From positions 434,001 through 498,000 of the forward strand of contig OX595989.1 of NCBI GenBank assembly GCA_951394045.1: a stretch of DNA of 64,000 bases, given 5' to 3'. Below, one piece after another: positions 28,250-39,112 of the stretch. Below the pieces are notes generated by a model. That model did no database searches. It saw only the letters and a list, made by a program, of their open reading frames with translations, and was not told the DNA's origin. Both the position numbers and the translations under genes were made by a program. Origin of the DNA: Nitzschia sp. DOCU1 (taxonomy: Eukaryota; Bacillariophyta; Bacillariophyceae; Bacillariales; Bacillariaceae). The first letter of the stretch is position 1; every line of letters begins with the position of its first letter.

Positions 28250-28923
28250 ACAAATTGGCAATCAAATAAATACTTGAACGCATGCGGTGAGCTCGCCGTT
28301 ACCTCTTCGCGATTAAACGTAGAGTCGCACGAACTGTGTCGAATGACGTGGTTTCTTACCCCAAGTGCAGAGCCATTGCCGAGACAGCGGAACACCGCCT
28401 TGTCCAATGACCTTTTGAGCATTTCACAGGGGTGGTGGTCCCAAAGGGCCGCTTCTGTAGTACAATAACCAAAGTCAAGCACCGAACTTGTGTCGCTAGT
28501 TTGGTTGTAATCGTTCGAATCCACCTTAGCAATCATGGATGGATTTCTACTCATCAGGTTGAGTACCGCTCAACAACAACAATCGGACCCTACCTACGTT
28601 CAAAACAGCTAACACACTACCTCAAGTTTAAAGAATATTAGAAATGACAGATTGTGTGAACTGCTACTCATGGATATTGAGGGCGCAGGTCACTACGTTA
28701 GTCTAGTAGGCATGTAACGGAACCTGCCGTCCGTAGAAGAGCGCGATGGTGCTGGGTATTAGTAGGGCGGAATCAAATCTCGGCAAAATGTCCTCATCAT
28801 GTGCTGCTCGCTTGTGGGCGTCTTCCCATGCGTAATAGAGCACTTGAACCAGAGCTGTACAATTGTTAACAAATGCTTGCTTGCTGTTTCACAATATGCA
28901 TTTGTATCAGCGTCGACTGCTTC
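28250..28923. other. Convergent intergenic region
   Basis: 670 bp between the TruA gene and the convergent plastid-type membrane protein gene. Only antisense shadows of short frames; nothing recognisable. Confidence 0.4.
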
Positions 28924-29865
28924 TTATGGTTGCATTGTTGTTGTCGTCGTTGCCGCCAAACTTGTGGCGGCGACGGCTGCTTGCTCCGCCACACTTTGCA
29001 TCATTGGTGCTGCTGACTCGGGTGCGGCGGCTGCTTGCTCGGCCACACTTTGTATCACTGGTGCCGCTGACTGGGTGGCGACGGCATCTGCTTGTCCAGC
29101 CACATTTTGAAATACTGCATTGATCGACGTGATTGGATCGGGTACGACACTTTGCACCGCGTCGTTGACGCTCGCTCCCGCTTGCGGTAAATAGGGCGTC
29201 GAAGCTGCGACAGTTCCTTGTAGTAATGGCATCGCAGCCTCCCCGGATGCTTTGGCCACCCCTTTGGAAAATTCAAAAAGTGCCTGTGCGCCTTCTTGAA
29301 TGACCGGCAAGGCGGCTTGAAAACCAGCCACCAGAGCTTTGCCCACAATGGGCAATATCACCAACAGGACTTGAAACATCAAGTTCAAGATACTGGCAAA
29401 AACATCTCCACAAAAGACCAGGGCTGCCACCGCGTCTCTGGCCAAGTCTTTGATGTTTGATGATGATGCTTCTGCCAAGGCTTCTCCACTTCCCAACGCT
29501 AAAATGATGGCACAAGTCGCCAAAGTGGAAACCACAAGAACAATAAAAGGGAAGTTTTCCTTGACAGCTATCATTTTCGGAAGGCTAGGTCGTTTGCTGC
29601 TGCTGTTGCTCTTGGTGCTTCGGCTGCGACCTCCGGCGGGACGAGCATAGTAAAGATCCTTCGTCTCTCGGCGGTTACCATCGTCACTGCCGTTGCTGTT
29701 CAGTACATTTAATGACACCACATGATTCCGTCGATGATCCAGTATTGACTTTGACGGATGCAAATGAAACGGGGAATTCGGTGAAAAGGATCCCACGACT
29801 CCCACATGGAGTAGCAGGAGGGCTGTGATAACATAAAGACGAGCGGCTGGGACCATTCCTATCAT
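28924..29865 (-). CDS. Plastid-predicted membrane protein, Ala-rich C-terminus
   Basis: The 313-residue protein begins with a signal peptide ending VVGS|FSPNSPF, which matches the diatom plastid motif (cleavage followed by Phe), then a basic, Ser-rich transit-like stretch. One membrane segment lies at FPFIVLVVSTLATCAIILAL (about residues 105-124). A long hydrophobic/amphipathic region follows (VFASILNLMFQVLLVILPIV). The C-terminus has two related repeats, APVIQSVAEQAAAAPESA and APMMQSVAEQAAVAATS. The family is not recognised; targeting to the plastid is inferred from the leader. Confidence 0.65.
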   Translation of the reverse strand: MIGMVPAARLYVITALLLLHVGVVGSFSPNSPFHLHPSKSILDHRRNHVVSLNVLNSNGSDDGNRRETKDLYYARPAGGRSRSTKSNSSSKRPSLPKMIAVKENFPFIVLVVSTLATCAIILALGSGEALAEASSSNIKDLARDAVAALVFCGDVFASILNLMFQVLLVILPIVGKALVAGFQAALPVIQEGAQALFEFSKGVAKASGEAAMPLLQGTVAASTPYLPQAGASVNDAVQSVVPDPITSINAVFQNVAGQADAVATQSAAPVIQSVAEQAAAAPESAAPMMQSVAEQAAVAATSLAATTTTTMQP

Positions 29866-31262
29866 CCTAAAGTGTCGCTGATTGCTAGCGTTGACTTCGC
29901 TTCTACTCTACGATCCTTCCCTTGACACTCGTCGTCGCTCTTTCGGTAGAGACGAGTGCGTGGTCGTTTGGGATGCCTCAAATGCCCCCATTGCGTTCTC
30001 AAAATTTCGCCTTTTGCTGCTGTTTCGCTCCCGCGGCGCATTTTTTCGAGCCGACAGAGCTTGCGTGGCATTCGGGTAATACGGAATGACGTCAGAGTCC
30101 GCGTTGGACGTGCTCGCCCGAGCGTTGACGCGAGCCGGGCCAAAAGTGGATGCAGAGCATCGTTTCCCCCATCCTCTCCAAGGCCAACAAGAGCGAAAGA
30201 ACCTGCAGCATCATGGGGTCCAATCCAACAATTCTCGCGTTTCTCGTGGACTTGGAGCCACTCGACACTCGTCAAAATTGGCTACCTATCTTCTAGCTGC
30301 TAGTCTAGTAGCTACCCCGCAGTGGAAACTTTCTGGTGACGTGGACGGGGGGCAGCACACAAGCGGCATCGTCTTCTTCCTCTTCTACTACTACGACTAA
30401 AAGTAAAAGCTCGGACGTGGTGCATCATTACACCTCTAACCCAGCGAAATTTGCTTGATGACGATGCATCATCATCCATGAGTGAGTTTCGCAGTCTGTA
30501 TCCTCGACCGAGAAAGAAGGTAGATTAGAAATCGTGAAAAGCAGCATAGTTTTCGGTTCTTTCCTGGCGATCTTGGACAATGACTGCAAGTCATGATAAA
30601 CGCTGGCACCTATTACCTGTGCCAAGCAGCACCGTGCTTCCTCAAGAGATATGCCATGATTAACTTTATCTGAGCAATAGAAACGGGCTCTTTTCTTGCC
30701 GCCGTGGCAAGCAAGCAACTTGCTTCCTCAAAAGACATGCCATAATTGACTTCATGTGGAATCAGGACTATCGGAAAGGGCTCTTGTCTTGCAGCGGCGA
30801 CGGAAGTTGTAGAAGAATTTCACTCTAGTTTCGGCTACCATGGAACAAACCCTCATTCTCGAGGGAGGAAAGAAAGAGGCAGGGACGACTTTCCAATTTT
30901 TTCACAAGCGCGCAACTTCAAGCAAATCCAGCTAAAGAATGCGACTTTTGTCTCGCATTCTATTTAACCCTCAAGTCGGTCATGGGTCTCGGCACATATA
31001 CTAATCATTTCGCAGGCAATATTATAGACGGAGGTGGCAAACCATGAAAGTGCGTGTTGACAAAAACAGGTTCAAGATTTGGAAATGTCAAGCTCATCAA
31101 AACACCCCAAAAGACCCGAAAGGTTGATGTGGCAGGCAACTCTATCTCAGTTTTGTGGTTTCTGGTTCCCGTCGTCCATTGCCAGCATAAATGTCGCTTC
31201 CTCAATGCTCTCATTCTTTCAACTTGCAGCAATCGCCAATACTCTTTGCTTTCCCCATAAGA
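29866..31262. other. 1.4-kb intergenic with a short tandem repeat
   Basis: No gene is supportable. A roughly 88-bp unit starting GCAAGCA and containing GCTTCCTCAA-x-AGA-x-ATGCCAT and GGGCTCTT-x-TCTTGC occurs at about 30622-30708 and again at 30711-30798. The end of the region (from about 31025) is the upstream part of the tandemly duplicated gene unit. Confidence 0.45.
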
Positions 31263-31967
31263 ATGTGCAGCAGTAACTCTCCCATGACAATGGATTATCA
31301 ATCGACGAGGAGTGCTTCGGCACGATACGCCAAGAATTGTCATCATGATGCCAGCACTGCAACCCCGAACAACGTTTGTCTGTTGTCTCCGAGGAGCAAG
31401 AAGCGCTCCCTCAAGGCCTCCCCCCGCGTCAGTTTTGCGTCAAATTGCAATGTGCGTAATTACGGCGTCGATGTGGACGCTAGGGAAGTCTGGTTTGGTA
31501 AAAACGAGTTCCGTGCTTTTCAGAAAGACTGCACAACCACCATTGAGCTAGCAAGATCCCTTTCCGCTGCCAAGAAAGATAAATCGCCCACCGTTATGGC
31601 TGCGACATGCCTTCAAGACATTTTTTCTACCCGCGGCCTTGAGCACTGCATTTGCCCACGCAAGAGCGCACTTCGAATCAAAAGACGGCAGCAAGCGCTT
31701 GATGCCGTTCTTGACGAGCAGGATCGCCAGGACGTGATCAATTCATTTTGTGACGACGCCATTGCAGCCGCCTATCAAGCTATTTCGCGTGATTGTCAAA
31801 TTGAGGCTCATCAGATGGCTCTAAGCTATCATATCAGCAACAATACCAACAATTCACCACCGACGCTTCATTTCATCAACAAGAAGGACGACCGGGCGTT
31901 TCCCCAGCCCTGTCTCCCTTTGGATCATCAGCCCGAAATCCGAGACATTACCGCCAAAAGTGCATAA
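31263..31967 (+). CDS. Uncharacterised diatom-type protein, tandem copy 1
   Basis: The frame is open from 31191, but the ATG at 31263 (MCSSNS) is conserved in the second copy, so it is the better start; 234 residues. The N-terminus is basic and Ser-rich with ASPRVSFASNCNVRNYGVD. The conserved core runs VWFGKNEFRAFQKDC, STRGLEHCICPRKSALRIKRRQQ, FCDDAIAAAYQAISRDCQIEAHQMA. From general knowledge, a W-(Y/F)-x-x-x-(E/D)-(Y/F) segment followed by R-G-L-E-H recurs in many diatom proteins of unknown function. No catalytic motif is visible. A close copy lies 1.2 kb downstream. Confidence 0.65.
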   Translation: MCSSNSPMTMDYQSTRSASARYAKNCHHDASTATPNNVCLLSPRSKKRSLKASPRVSFASNCNVRNYGVDVDAREVWFGKNEFRAFQKDCTTTIELARSLSAAKKDKSPTVMAATCLQDIFSTRGLEHCICPRKSALRIKRRQQALDAVLDEQDRQDVINSFCDDAIAAAYQAISRDCQIEAHQMALSYHISNNTNNSPPTLHFINKKDDRAFPQPCLPLDHQPEIRDITAKSA

Positions 31968-32473
31968 TTTTGCAAGCTATAATGCACAATCGTACAGACT
32001 ACCTTTTCTATTGTATCGTAGACCTAAATCATTTTAGTAGTTATACGTAGATGTGGAAGGTAACACCACAGACAGTCGCACTCCATAGTAAGGCGACAAC
32101 TCCTTGTAGTCGTGCTCTCGAATCGTTTGGGCAAAATGTATTATCCCGAACATTCGAGTCATGGTTTCTGTTTTGTTAAGTAAAAATATCGAAGGCACTA
32201 TTGTAGAAGGACGTGGCAAAAGGGAAAACGCGTGTTTTGACATTAGAAGGTTCAAAATTGGAAACGTCAAGGACATCGAAACATAAGCCAGCATTGGAAA
32301 CGTCAAGCCAACCAGAACAATTGGGGTCACGAAAGATTGATGTGGCGGGCACCTCTTGGTCAGTTTTGTTGTTTCGCGTTCCTATCCATCGGCAACAAAC
32401 TTGGTTTCATGACACCTCTCATTTTAATTCCAACACCCATCAGTCAACAAGTCTCTCTGCCTTTCCCAGAAGA

Positions 32474-33172
32474 ATGTGCAGCAGTAACTCTCACATCGCA
32501 AGATGTGCTTCGGCACAACACGCCAACAAGAATTCCAATGCCAATTCTATCCTCAGCGTTTGCTGTTCATCGTCTCCAGGAAGCAAGAAGCGCCCGCAAA
32601 GTTCACTGTTGAAGTCACCCCGGGTCAGTTTTGCGGTGACTTGTACTGTGCGTGTTTACCCCGTCGATGTGGATGCTAGATAAGTTTGGTTTGGCAAACG
32701 CGATTTTCGCGCCTTTCAGAAAGACTGCACAACCACCATTGAGCTAGCAAGATCCTTTTCTGCCGCCAAGAAAGATCAATCGCCCACCGTGATGGCAACA
32801 ACATTCCTTCAAAACATTTTTTCTACCCGCGGCCTTGAACACTGCATATGCCCACGAAAGAACGCGCTTCGAAATAAAAGACGGCAGCAAGCTCTCGATG
32901 CCGTAATTGGTTCATTTTGTGACGACGCCATTGCGGCCGCCTACCAAGCTATTTCTCGTGATTGTCAAATTGAGGCTCATCAGAGGGCTCTAAGCTATCA
33001 TATCAGCAACAATACCAACAACTCAACGATGCTTCATCATTGCGTCAAGGACAACCGGGCGTTGTCCCATCCTGCTGGTCTCCCATTGGATCGCCAACTC
33101 GAAAGTCGAGACATTGCCGCCAAAACTGGTGCGTATGATTTGAATCAAACAAGACATAAGCGCGCCGATTAA
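32474..33172 (+). pseudogene. Tandem copy 2 of the uncharacterised gene, one nonsense codon
   Basis: It aligns with 31263-31967 over its full length in one frame. A GAA codon of copy 1 is TAA at 32681-32683 here, just before the conserved VWFGK core. Downstream the frame stays open to 33172, with core segments nearly unchanged (FRAFQKDCTTTIELARS, STRGLEHCICPRK) and one 27-bp in-frame deletion around 32907. The C-terminus diverges. Either recent pseudogenisation by a single base change or a short N-terminal product; the upstream flank is duplicated too (unit from about 32200). Confidence 0.7.
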
Positions 33173-33247
33173 CGTTTCATGTATAGACTTAAGAAATACT
33201 TGCATGAGCTATTACACCTAGTATGGTCGATAGAACTAGTAGCTAGC

Positions 33248-34347
33248 CTATATCACTTCAAAGTCGGACGATATCTCCTTGTACTTCTGTCGAATCGTTT
33301 GGGCAAACGGCGACTCGCTCTCCTTGTACCATTCTACCAAGGCAGGAGGAGCTCGAAGCATACCGGCAGTATTCAAGTGGTGGTAAACGTGCCCGAAAAC
33401 AATCCCCAAGAAATCCAATATGGGCGGTTCGCCTTCGAGTAGAAATGTCTGTCAAGGAAACGAGGGGGGCGAAGAATCAGAGCGTCATTCCCATTTTAGT
33501 GTCGACAAAAGAACATTTTTTCGTGGCAAGTGATACGTACCTGAGCAAGGAAGAACCATGGCAGTACTTCGGCGCGTGTCATGTACAACTCGAAAATCTT
33601 AACTTGACTGCCTTCATGATAGCGACTCCACATGTACACCAGAAATGTCGACAGGTTGTGTCCCAGAAATCTAGCATTGAGTTTGAGTATGGGGTATCCC
33701 GCCACCATACTCATCATGCCAAAAACAATCATGATCCAGAAATCGTACGGTTTCCGGTGATGCAAGCGCTCCAGTGTGCTCATATAAGTCCAGACAAACT
33801 GCAAGGTCAATCCATAGCCAATCCCAAACGGACCAAAGTTCAGAAAGGTGGTAAAGGGCCTCCATATCTGCCCACGCAGGACCTTTTTCCAGTCGAGTAA
33901 GAGAATCTCAGGAAATTGATTCTTGTTGAAGAAGAATCCCGCGAAAGTAACGATGAAGGATGCCGCCAAGTATCCCTTGGTCAAAGGTGGTGACTTCTGA
34001 TAGGCATCGACAAAACGGTCGACATATGTAGCCTCCAAAAAGTCGTCGTCGCCATCCTCGCCCGCTTCTAGCTCGTCAAAGGCGCCGTCCTCGTCATCCA
34101 AGTCGCTTTCCTCATCGTCTTCCGCGTCGGAATCAGATCCTCCTCTGGTTCGAACAGCAGCTGTCAGGAAAGAATGGTGCTTGTGAAAGATCTCATATCG
34201 AGAGTTAACTTTTATTGCGGAAAATGGTCCGAAGACGGGGTTTGTTCTTCGAGACATACTCGCCGCCCCGTCCGCGACGGCGAGACACATCAGCATCAGC
34301 AATGCCATCGAAGATAATTGAAGCGAACGACCATTGAACTTCCACAT
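33248..34347 (-). CDS. Derlin (Der1) with N-terminal leader; candidate plastid-import (SELMA) Derlin
   Basis: Exons 33541-34347 and 33248-33448 (complement) join in phase 0 across a 92-bp GT-AG intron, giving 335 residues. Start is the ATG at 34347 (MWKFNGR). The leader has a hydrophobic signal (LSSMALLMLMCLAVADGA), then a basic Ser/Arg stretch and a long acidic tract. The Derlin domain begins near residue 110 (FVDAYQKSPPLTKGYLAAS) and has the usual helices (WRPFTTFLNFGPFGIGYGL). Exon 2 carries LDFLGIVFGHVYHHL. Ordinary ER Derlins lack such a leader. Diatoms have symbiont-type Der1 proteins with bipartite leaders in the periplastidal membrane, which this resembles. Confidence 0.8.
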
Positions 34348-37300
34348 TGAAGATCCCAATCTTTCTCAAGGCTTCAAAACCCAATCTTTGTGGTCTTCTC
34401 TCTATGGCGATGTAGCAACGCCTTCCGGTTCCTGACGCCTGTGCAAAATGAATAATGGTGAGGTCCATGGTCCTACCGATCATCATGCTTTTTGGCATCA
34501 AAGGATTGACGTTTGCCACCTGGAAGCAGTTCGACAGTTTCTCACGAGCGAAGCCCAGACGCAAGTCCAACTAGTCGAAAGTTCGGGTGGCTCTAGATAG
34601 ATTCGATGAGTGGTCAAAGAGGTCATAAAGGTCATTTAATGATGGGCCCGCGCGCATTTAAATATATGTATATTATTGTATATTAGTGTCCTAATAAAAG
34701 ATAAAGGAAGGCATCCTTGCTTGGCGAAGCTTTGCCTCCGAGACGAGAACCGTCGGACTTTAGGCAACGTGGATTGACGCCCAGTAGCTAGCGCGCCCCT
34801 ACAGCAAGAACCCTGGACTGGATGCATGCAAGCAAAACGAACAATCGACGACAATGGCGAGATGGAGTAATCCAACAATCAGCATGTAGACCCAACAATC
34901 GAAGCAAGCGTGGAGTTTCAGGCAATCTGGCGAACTGTGTGATGATGAATGTGGATTACTTTCAGCGAACGTGGAAGCTCATCGTGGGAAACATATCGAA
35001 ACTGCTCGCAAACCACCGCAGAAACCGCTCGGATCTCGGCATTCCTTCCAACAAATCCATCACTTTCTCACTCAATCGAGGTCAATTTTCTGCGAAAGGA
35101 TCGATCTGTGTTGCTCCTTTCTTCATCATCTTCCACGGTGTTCGAGGACGATGGTGGAGATGACAGTTCTCCAGCAGCGCCACCGGCTGCTATTTGTCTC
35201 GCAGGCAGAAAGTCGGCAGTTCATCAAGTTTGGAGATGACGTCCTGGGGTCCCCATGGGTGGGATCCTAAAAGCTGCCGTCGGCAGCACGCCGGGATCGA
35301 TCCTCGCTCGTGTTCTGTCTTTTGTTTCTCTCTTTCTTTCAACAGATCTGTGGATTGCTCGGGTGGTGGCAGTCCAGGTCGTGTCGATCCTTCCTGGGGT
35401 CCCCGCGGGTGGGACCCTAAAAGCTATCATATCATCCTCCCACATTTTCGTGGCATGGGGCGATAGCACGCCGGGAGGGATCCTTCAATTGTCAACAGAG
35501 GCGCTTTGATTCGAGGTGAGTTCTTTGCTGTCGTGCTGGTGTTCTTTCGTTCTCACAAGATTTTCCTCTTTCTATTTTAGCTGTTGCAAGTATTACCGAC
35601 CACGGCTCCAAAAGCGTTCTCTTTTCATTCCCTTGTGTGAAAGGTACATCCCCGCCTGGCTTTTAAAAATATATGTAATTTGTGAGGTAGCAGCCGAAAG
35701 AAGAGGAGTGGGAAGGGGGGCAACCGGCATGGCTTGGGGCACTGGGGGCAAAGCCAGTGATACACCATTGACCCCGGAACCCCCCGTCCCACGTTGGATG
35801 CAGCAAGTTGGCGGATGAGTGGATGCTGTGGCATGTTCCAGTCCCGAACATGGTAACGCAGACATCCATGACCCCAATGATTGGACTCCATCAGAAAAAA
35901 TTGGCCTCCAAGGGAATGGAAGAGGACTGCTTAGGAATGTCATCGGATGAGGTTTTGTTTGTAATGGGCTACAATGGAAAGGGGAGAAGATTGATGAGGA
36001 CGAAGACGTTGGCGTGATGGCAGATGCTTCACTTTGCAATCAGAGCTACTTTGTGGGCCGGATCTGTTGTTGGAAAGTTGAGTCCTCTCTTTGTTTTGCA
36101 GGTCGGTTGTGGGTGTATGTTTGTGTGCATGTATTCGTGTCTTCATGGTAAGTGCGCATTGTCTGGTGCCCTTTGATCGTATTTCATATTTCTCTCCCAC
36201 AGTGCTACTTATACCCCTGTTCTTTCCTCCTTTGCAGGAGTCTGGCGTTGTTCTACAACGAAACCAACTTTTTCCAGAGCAACGATCCTGATCCCTTATC
36301 TCGACCCCGATTCCAATTCTCCCCGCACACAAACAGCCTGATCGACGCAACCGGTTTGTGGTTCCGGTTTTAAAACGTCCTCCACTCGCGTACGTGTCTC
36401 GTCGCGGAGAGTTTAAGTGTAACCTGTGCTGGTGCGTGGAGGATTGGAATCGGCTGTACGCCGTCGAGTGAAGTGGATTGTTGTCTCTACTAGGCGGATC
36501 TCCCTCCTCCCGTATGTGGGTAGAGGGAGCTCTCCTCCGGGCGGAGCAGCTGTGGCCTACCCTCCGAAATCGAACTGCTTTGACGTAGCGGTGGGGCTTA
36601 GTAACTTTTTGTGTGAGAACACAAAAACGAAGCTAAAAGTTCGATGAATTGTAGCCAACTCCTGGCGAGTGCTACCGGTACAATAGTTTATCTACTAATG
36701 CCGGGCAGGAGACGATTGGAATCGGCAGTACTACTACGCCGTCGAGTGAAGTGCATTGTTGTCTCGGGTGGATCTCCCTCCCGTATGCGGGTAGAGGGGG
36801 CTCTCCTCCGGGCAGAGCAGCTGTGGCCTACCCCATCCATATCGGACTGCTTTGACGTAGCGGTGGGGCTCAGTAATGTGTTGCGTGAAAACACAACAGG
36901 TGAAGCAAATTAGGTTCGATGATAAAGCATAGTTAATGATCGTTAAGTTAATTGCACCAGAAAAGTATTTCTCTGTAGTACGAGTAAGGTGTAACGAGAG
37001 AATTGCACCAAACGTAGAAACGATCCGAAAGAGTGCAAACCAAATGTAGCTATTGAAGTATCAACCTACTAGAACTATGAATAGATCGATCTAGTATTAA
37101 TATTCGTGAGTCAGTCGACCAGTTCCACTTGTGCGTTGTAACCGCAGTTGAAGATAACCATTTCTCCTTGTTGCTGCTATCGTTGTCGATGTCCTCGGGG
37201 AAGTGACATTTTCATTCTTTGCGCAGGTGAAGTCAAAAGTTCGACCAGTTAAGATATTGAGTTGCACCATTGCTAAACGTAGAATCGATTCGAAACAATG

Positions 37301-38287
37301 CGAGTCGCTTTTTGCATGAGAAGTATCAATCGACTCGACTCTGGGCAAGGTACGCTACTGGAGTATTTCATTGTGCTTTTTGTCTACCCCGTGGTGTCAA
37401 CCCACCATCCGTAATAAACAACGATTGCTCAACACGTAGCTCGGCTACTGGTGGACCTGTCATGGTCGTTGCCAACTTGGACTTTTGCATCCGTCATCAT
37501 GACCACCACCAATGGATTCAAAAACGTCCGGTTGTTGGTTCAAGTGCATCTTGCAAGACACGTTTGTTACATTTCTGATGCAAATGGATCGACTGGTCCT
37601 TGTTCCAAGGCTCCTTGATGATAGGCATCGACTTCCTGATCCAATTTCGCCTCAAACGCAAACTAAAACCCAATGCCGTCCATGCCAAAGGATTGGTTGG
37701 CGGAAGAGTCAAACGAGAACGTTCCAAACAAGAATAACGTGACGTCAAATCATCACACGACGCAATTTTCGCAACACACGCGCAACATTAACGACAGTAG
37801 AATATTGAGTCATTGGTCGTTGCGGTAGCTACTGCGGCTTTGTACCGACGTGGCGTGCAGAACAAAGGAAACAAGCCATTGCTCTCAAGTTATTTCGGAA
37901 CGCTTTCCGTGGAAGCGACTGCCAGCTAGTAGAATGCGTCTGACCTGTGCAGGGCTGACACTTTTGGCTTGCTGGTGATTCGACTTCCATCATCCAACCT
38001 TGTTCTGCGGCGCAATGTTCGACATTGACAACGGCGCTCCGCTCAGCCACTGCGACACCTTTCTGACTAGGCTGGGTTCGGATTGTAGTAGATAGACTCC
38101 CACAATGGTAATGGCGGCACCAAGTGAAGACGACGGACGCAATACCGGCAAGAGGACCCATGAATTGCCGCCTGAGATATCACTGACCGTGCGCCTAGCG
38201 CCAAGACGGACTATGACTCGTAGCCCCGTCAATTCAGATGCTAATTTCAATGTGCTGCCCTTTAAATAATTGCAAATGGGGAGCTTC
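34348..38287. other. 3.9-kb gene-poor region with repeats
   Basis: No gene is supportable. A GC-rich block starting CCTGGGGTCCCC and containing CTAAAAGCT and AGCACGCCGGGA-x-GGATCC occurs twice (about 35243-35320 and 35393-35486). Around 35760-36110 a plus-strand frame reads protein-like but holds several stops (decayed fragment). Two 210-bp units lie at 36438-36922 (listed separately). A further degenerate pair containing GCACCA...AACGTAGAA...GAAGTATCAA lies at about 36996-37066 and 37264-37328. Confidence 0.45.
36438..36922 (+). repeat. Tandem pair of 210-bp GC-rich units
   Basis: Units at about 36438-36649 and 36708-36922 share long exact blocks (GCCGTCGAGTGAAGTG, GGCTCTCCTCCGGGC or GAGCTCTCCTCCGGGC, CAGCTGTGGCCTACC, TTTGACGTAGCGGTGGGG) and end with AGGTTCGATGA or AAGTTCGATGA. 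Several blocks could pair internally, suggesting structure. No match to spliceosomal RNAs, tRNA or 5S RNA was apparent. Confidence 0.55.
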
Positions 38288-39112
38288 TTACATTTGTTTG
38301 CAGGATTGCCACGATTTCGCTGCACCATCATCCATTTGAGGCAATGACGGCACGGATAGAGGATCCGATCCGTTGCAATGTTCCTCCACGTACTCAAGAA
38401 AAGTCACTCGACACTTGGAAGACTGATAACGCGTACATTGAATGTCCCGTAAAAGTTCGGCCGATAACATTCCATGATACCCCGCCTTTTGAACCAAGCT
38501 AGCCACTGTTTGCGGGATGGTCCACCCTTGTTCCTTGGCTACTTCTGGAAGATACGTTGCCGAATAGGGTCGACCGCTCACAACGAATTTGATCATAATG
38601 CCGTGCACACCCACGCTCCAGTCATAGGCATCCACACAAGGCTCGTATTGAACGAGCAAACTGACTGAGACTCGCAACGACGAGATTTCATGAATCGTAA
38701 TGGGGCGGAAACGCCGATCTTTCAATGCCGATATCAAAGCATATTCTCCCACAGCATCCACGAGTAGACGGGGTCCCAGAGTTCCAATGCATCCCCGCAA
38801 CTGCCAGTTATTATGATTCTGTTTGTCCCACGTGACAAATATAGGGCATTCCACCGTGACATCTGGTAATTCCGAGACAAATCCGGGAATCATTTGCTTT
38901 CGCTTTCCATCTACGAGTTGCTGTCCATAACGCAAGGATTGGATCAGGACGTCAAAGCAATAATAGCACATGCTCCGCGTCGATTTCAGGGCCAATTCGG
39001 TTGGACTTTCGCCGTCGGAGGTCGAGGAGGATTCCGTCTTGGCCGTTCGGGGGCGTTTCTCTAAAGGACTGTAAGCAAAAAAGGCATCATGAGTTCGGTA
39101 TAATGCTGCCAT
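38288..39112 (-). CDS. AMMECR1-domain protein
   Basis: The 274-residue protein has a Ser-rich N-terminal tail and an AMMECR1 domain from about residue 45 to 250. It includes the family hallmark LRGCIGT (NNWQLRGCIGTLGPRLL), FRPITIHEISSLRVSVSLL, VGVHGIMIKF and YSATYLPEVAKEQGW. The domain is universally conserved, often called a putative nucleic-acid-related protein; the human form is linked to a growth syndrome, but the biochemical activity is unknown. The domain length and motif are intact. Confidence 0.88.
   Translation of the reverse strand: MAALYRTHDAFFAYSPLEKRPRTAKTESSSTSDGESPTELALKSTRSMCYYCFDVLIQSLRYGQQLVDGKRKQMIPGFVSELPDVTVECPIFVTWDKQNHNNWQLRGCIGTLGPRLLVDAVGEYALISALKDRRFRPITIHEISSLRVSVSLLVQYEPCVDAYDWSVGVHGIMIKFVVSGRPYSATYLPEVAKEQGWTIPQTVASLVQKAGYHGMLSAELLRDIQCTRYQSSKCRVTFLEYVEEHCNGSDPLSVPSLPQMDDGAAKSWQSCKQM

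Noticed and set aside
28500..28525. GTTCGAATCC near 28508 as a tRNA T-arm.
   Set aside because: No matching acceptor, D-arm or anticodon arm upstream.
33496..34359. Derlin ORF read through to 33496 and started at 34359.
   Set aside because: The end after LAQ follows a GTACGT donor, and exon 2 at 33248-33448 supplies the conserved Derlin C-terminal part; 34359 is a TTG, with an ATG four codons later.
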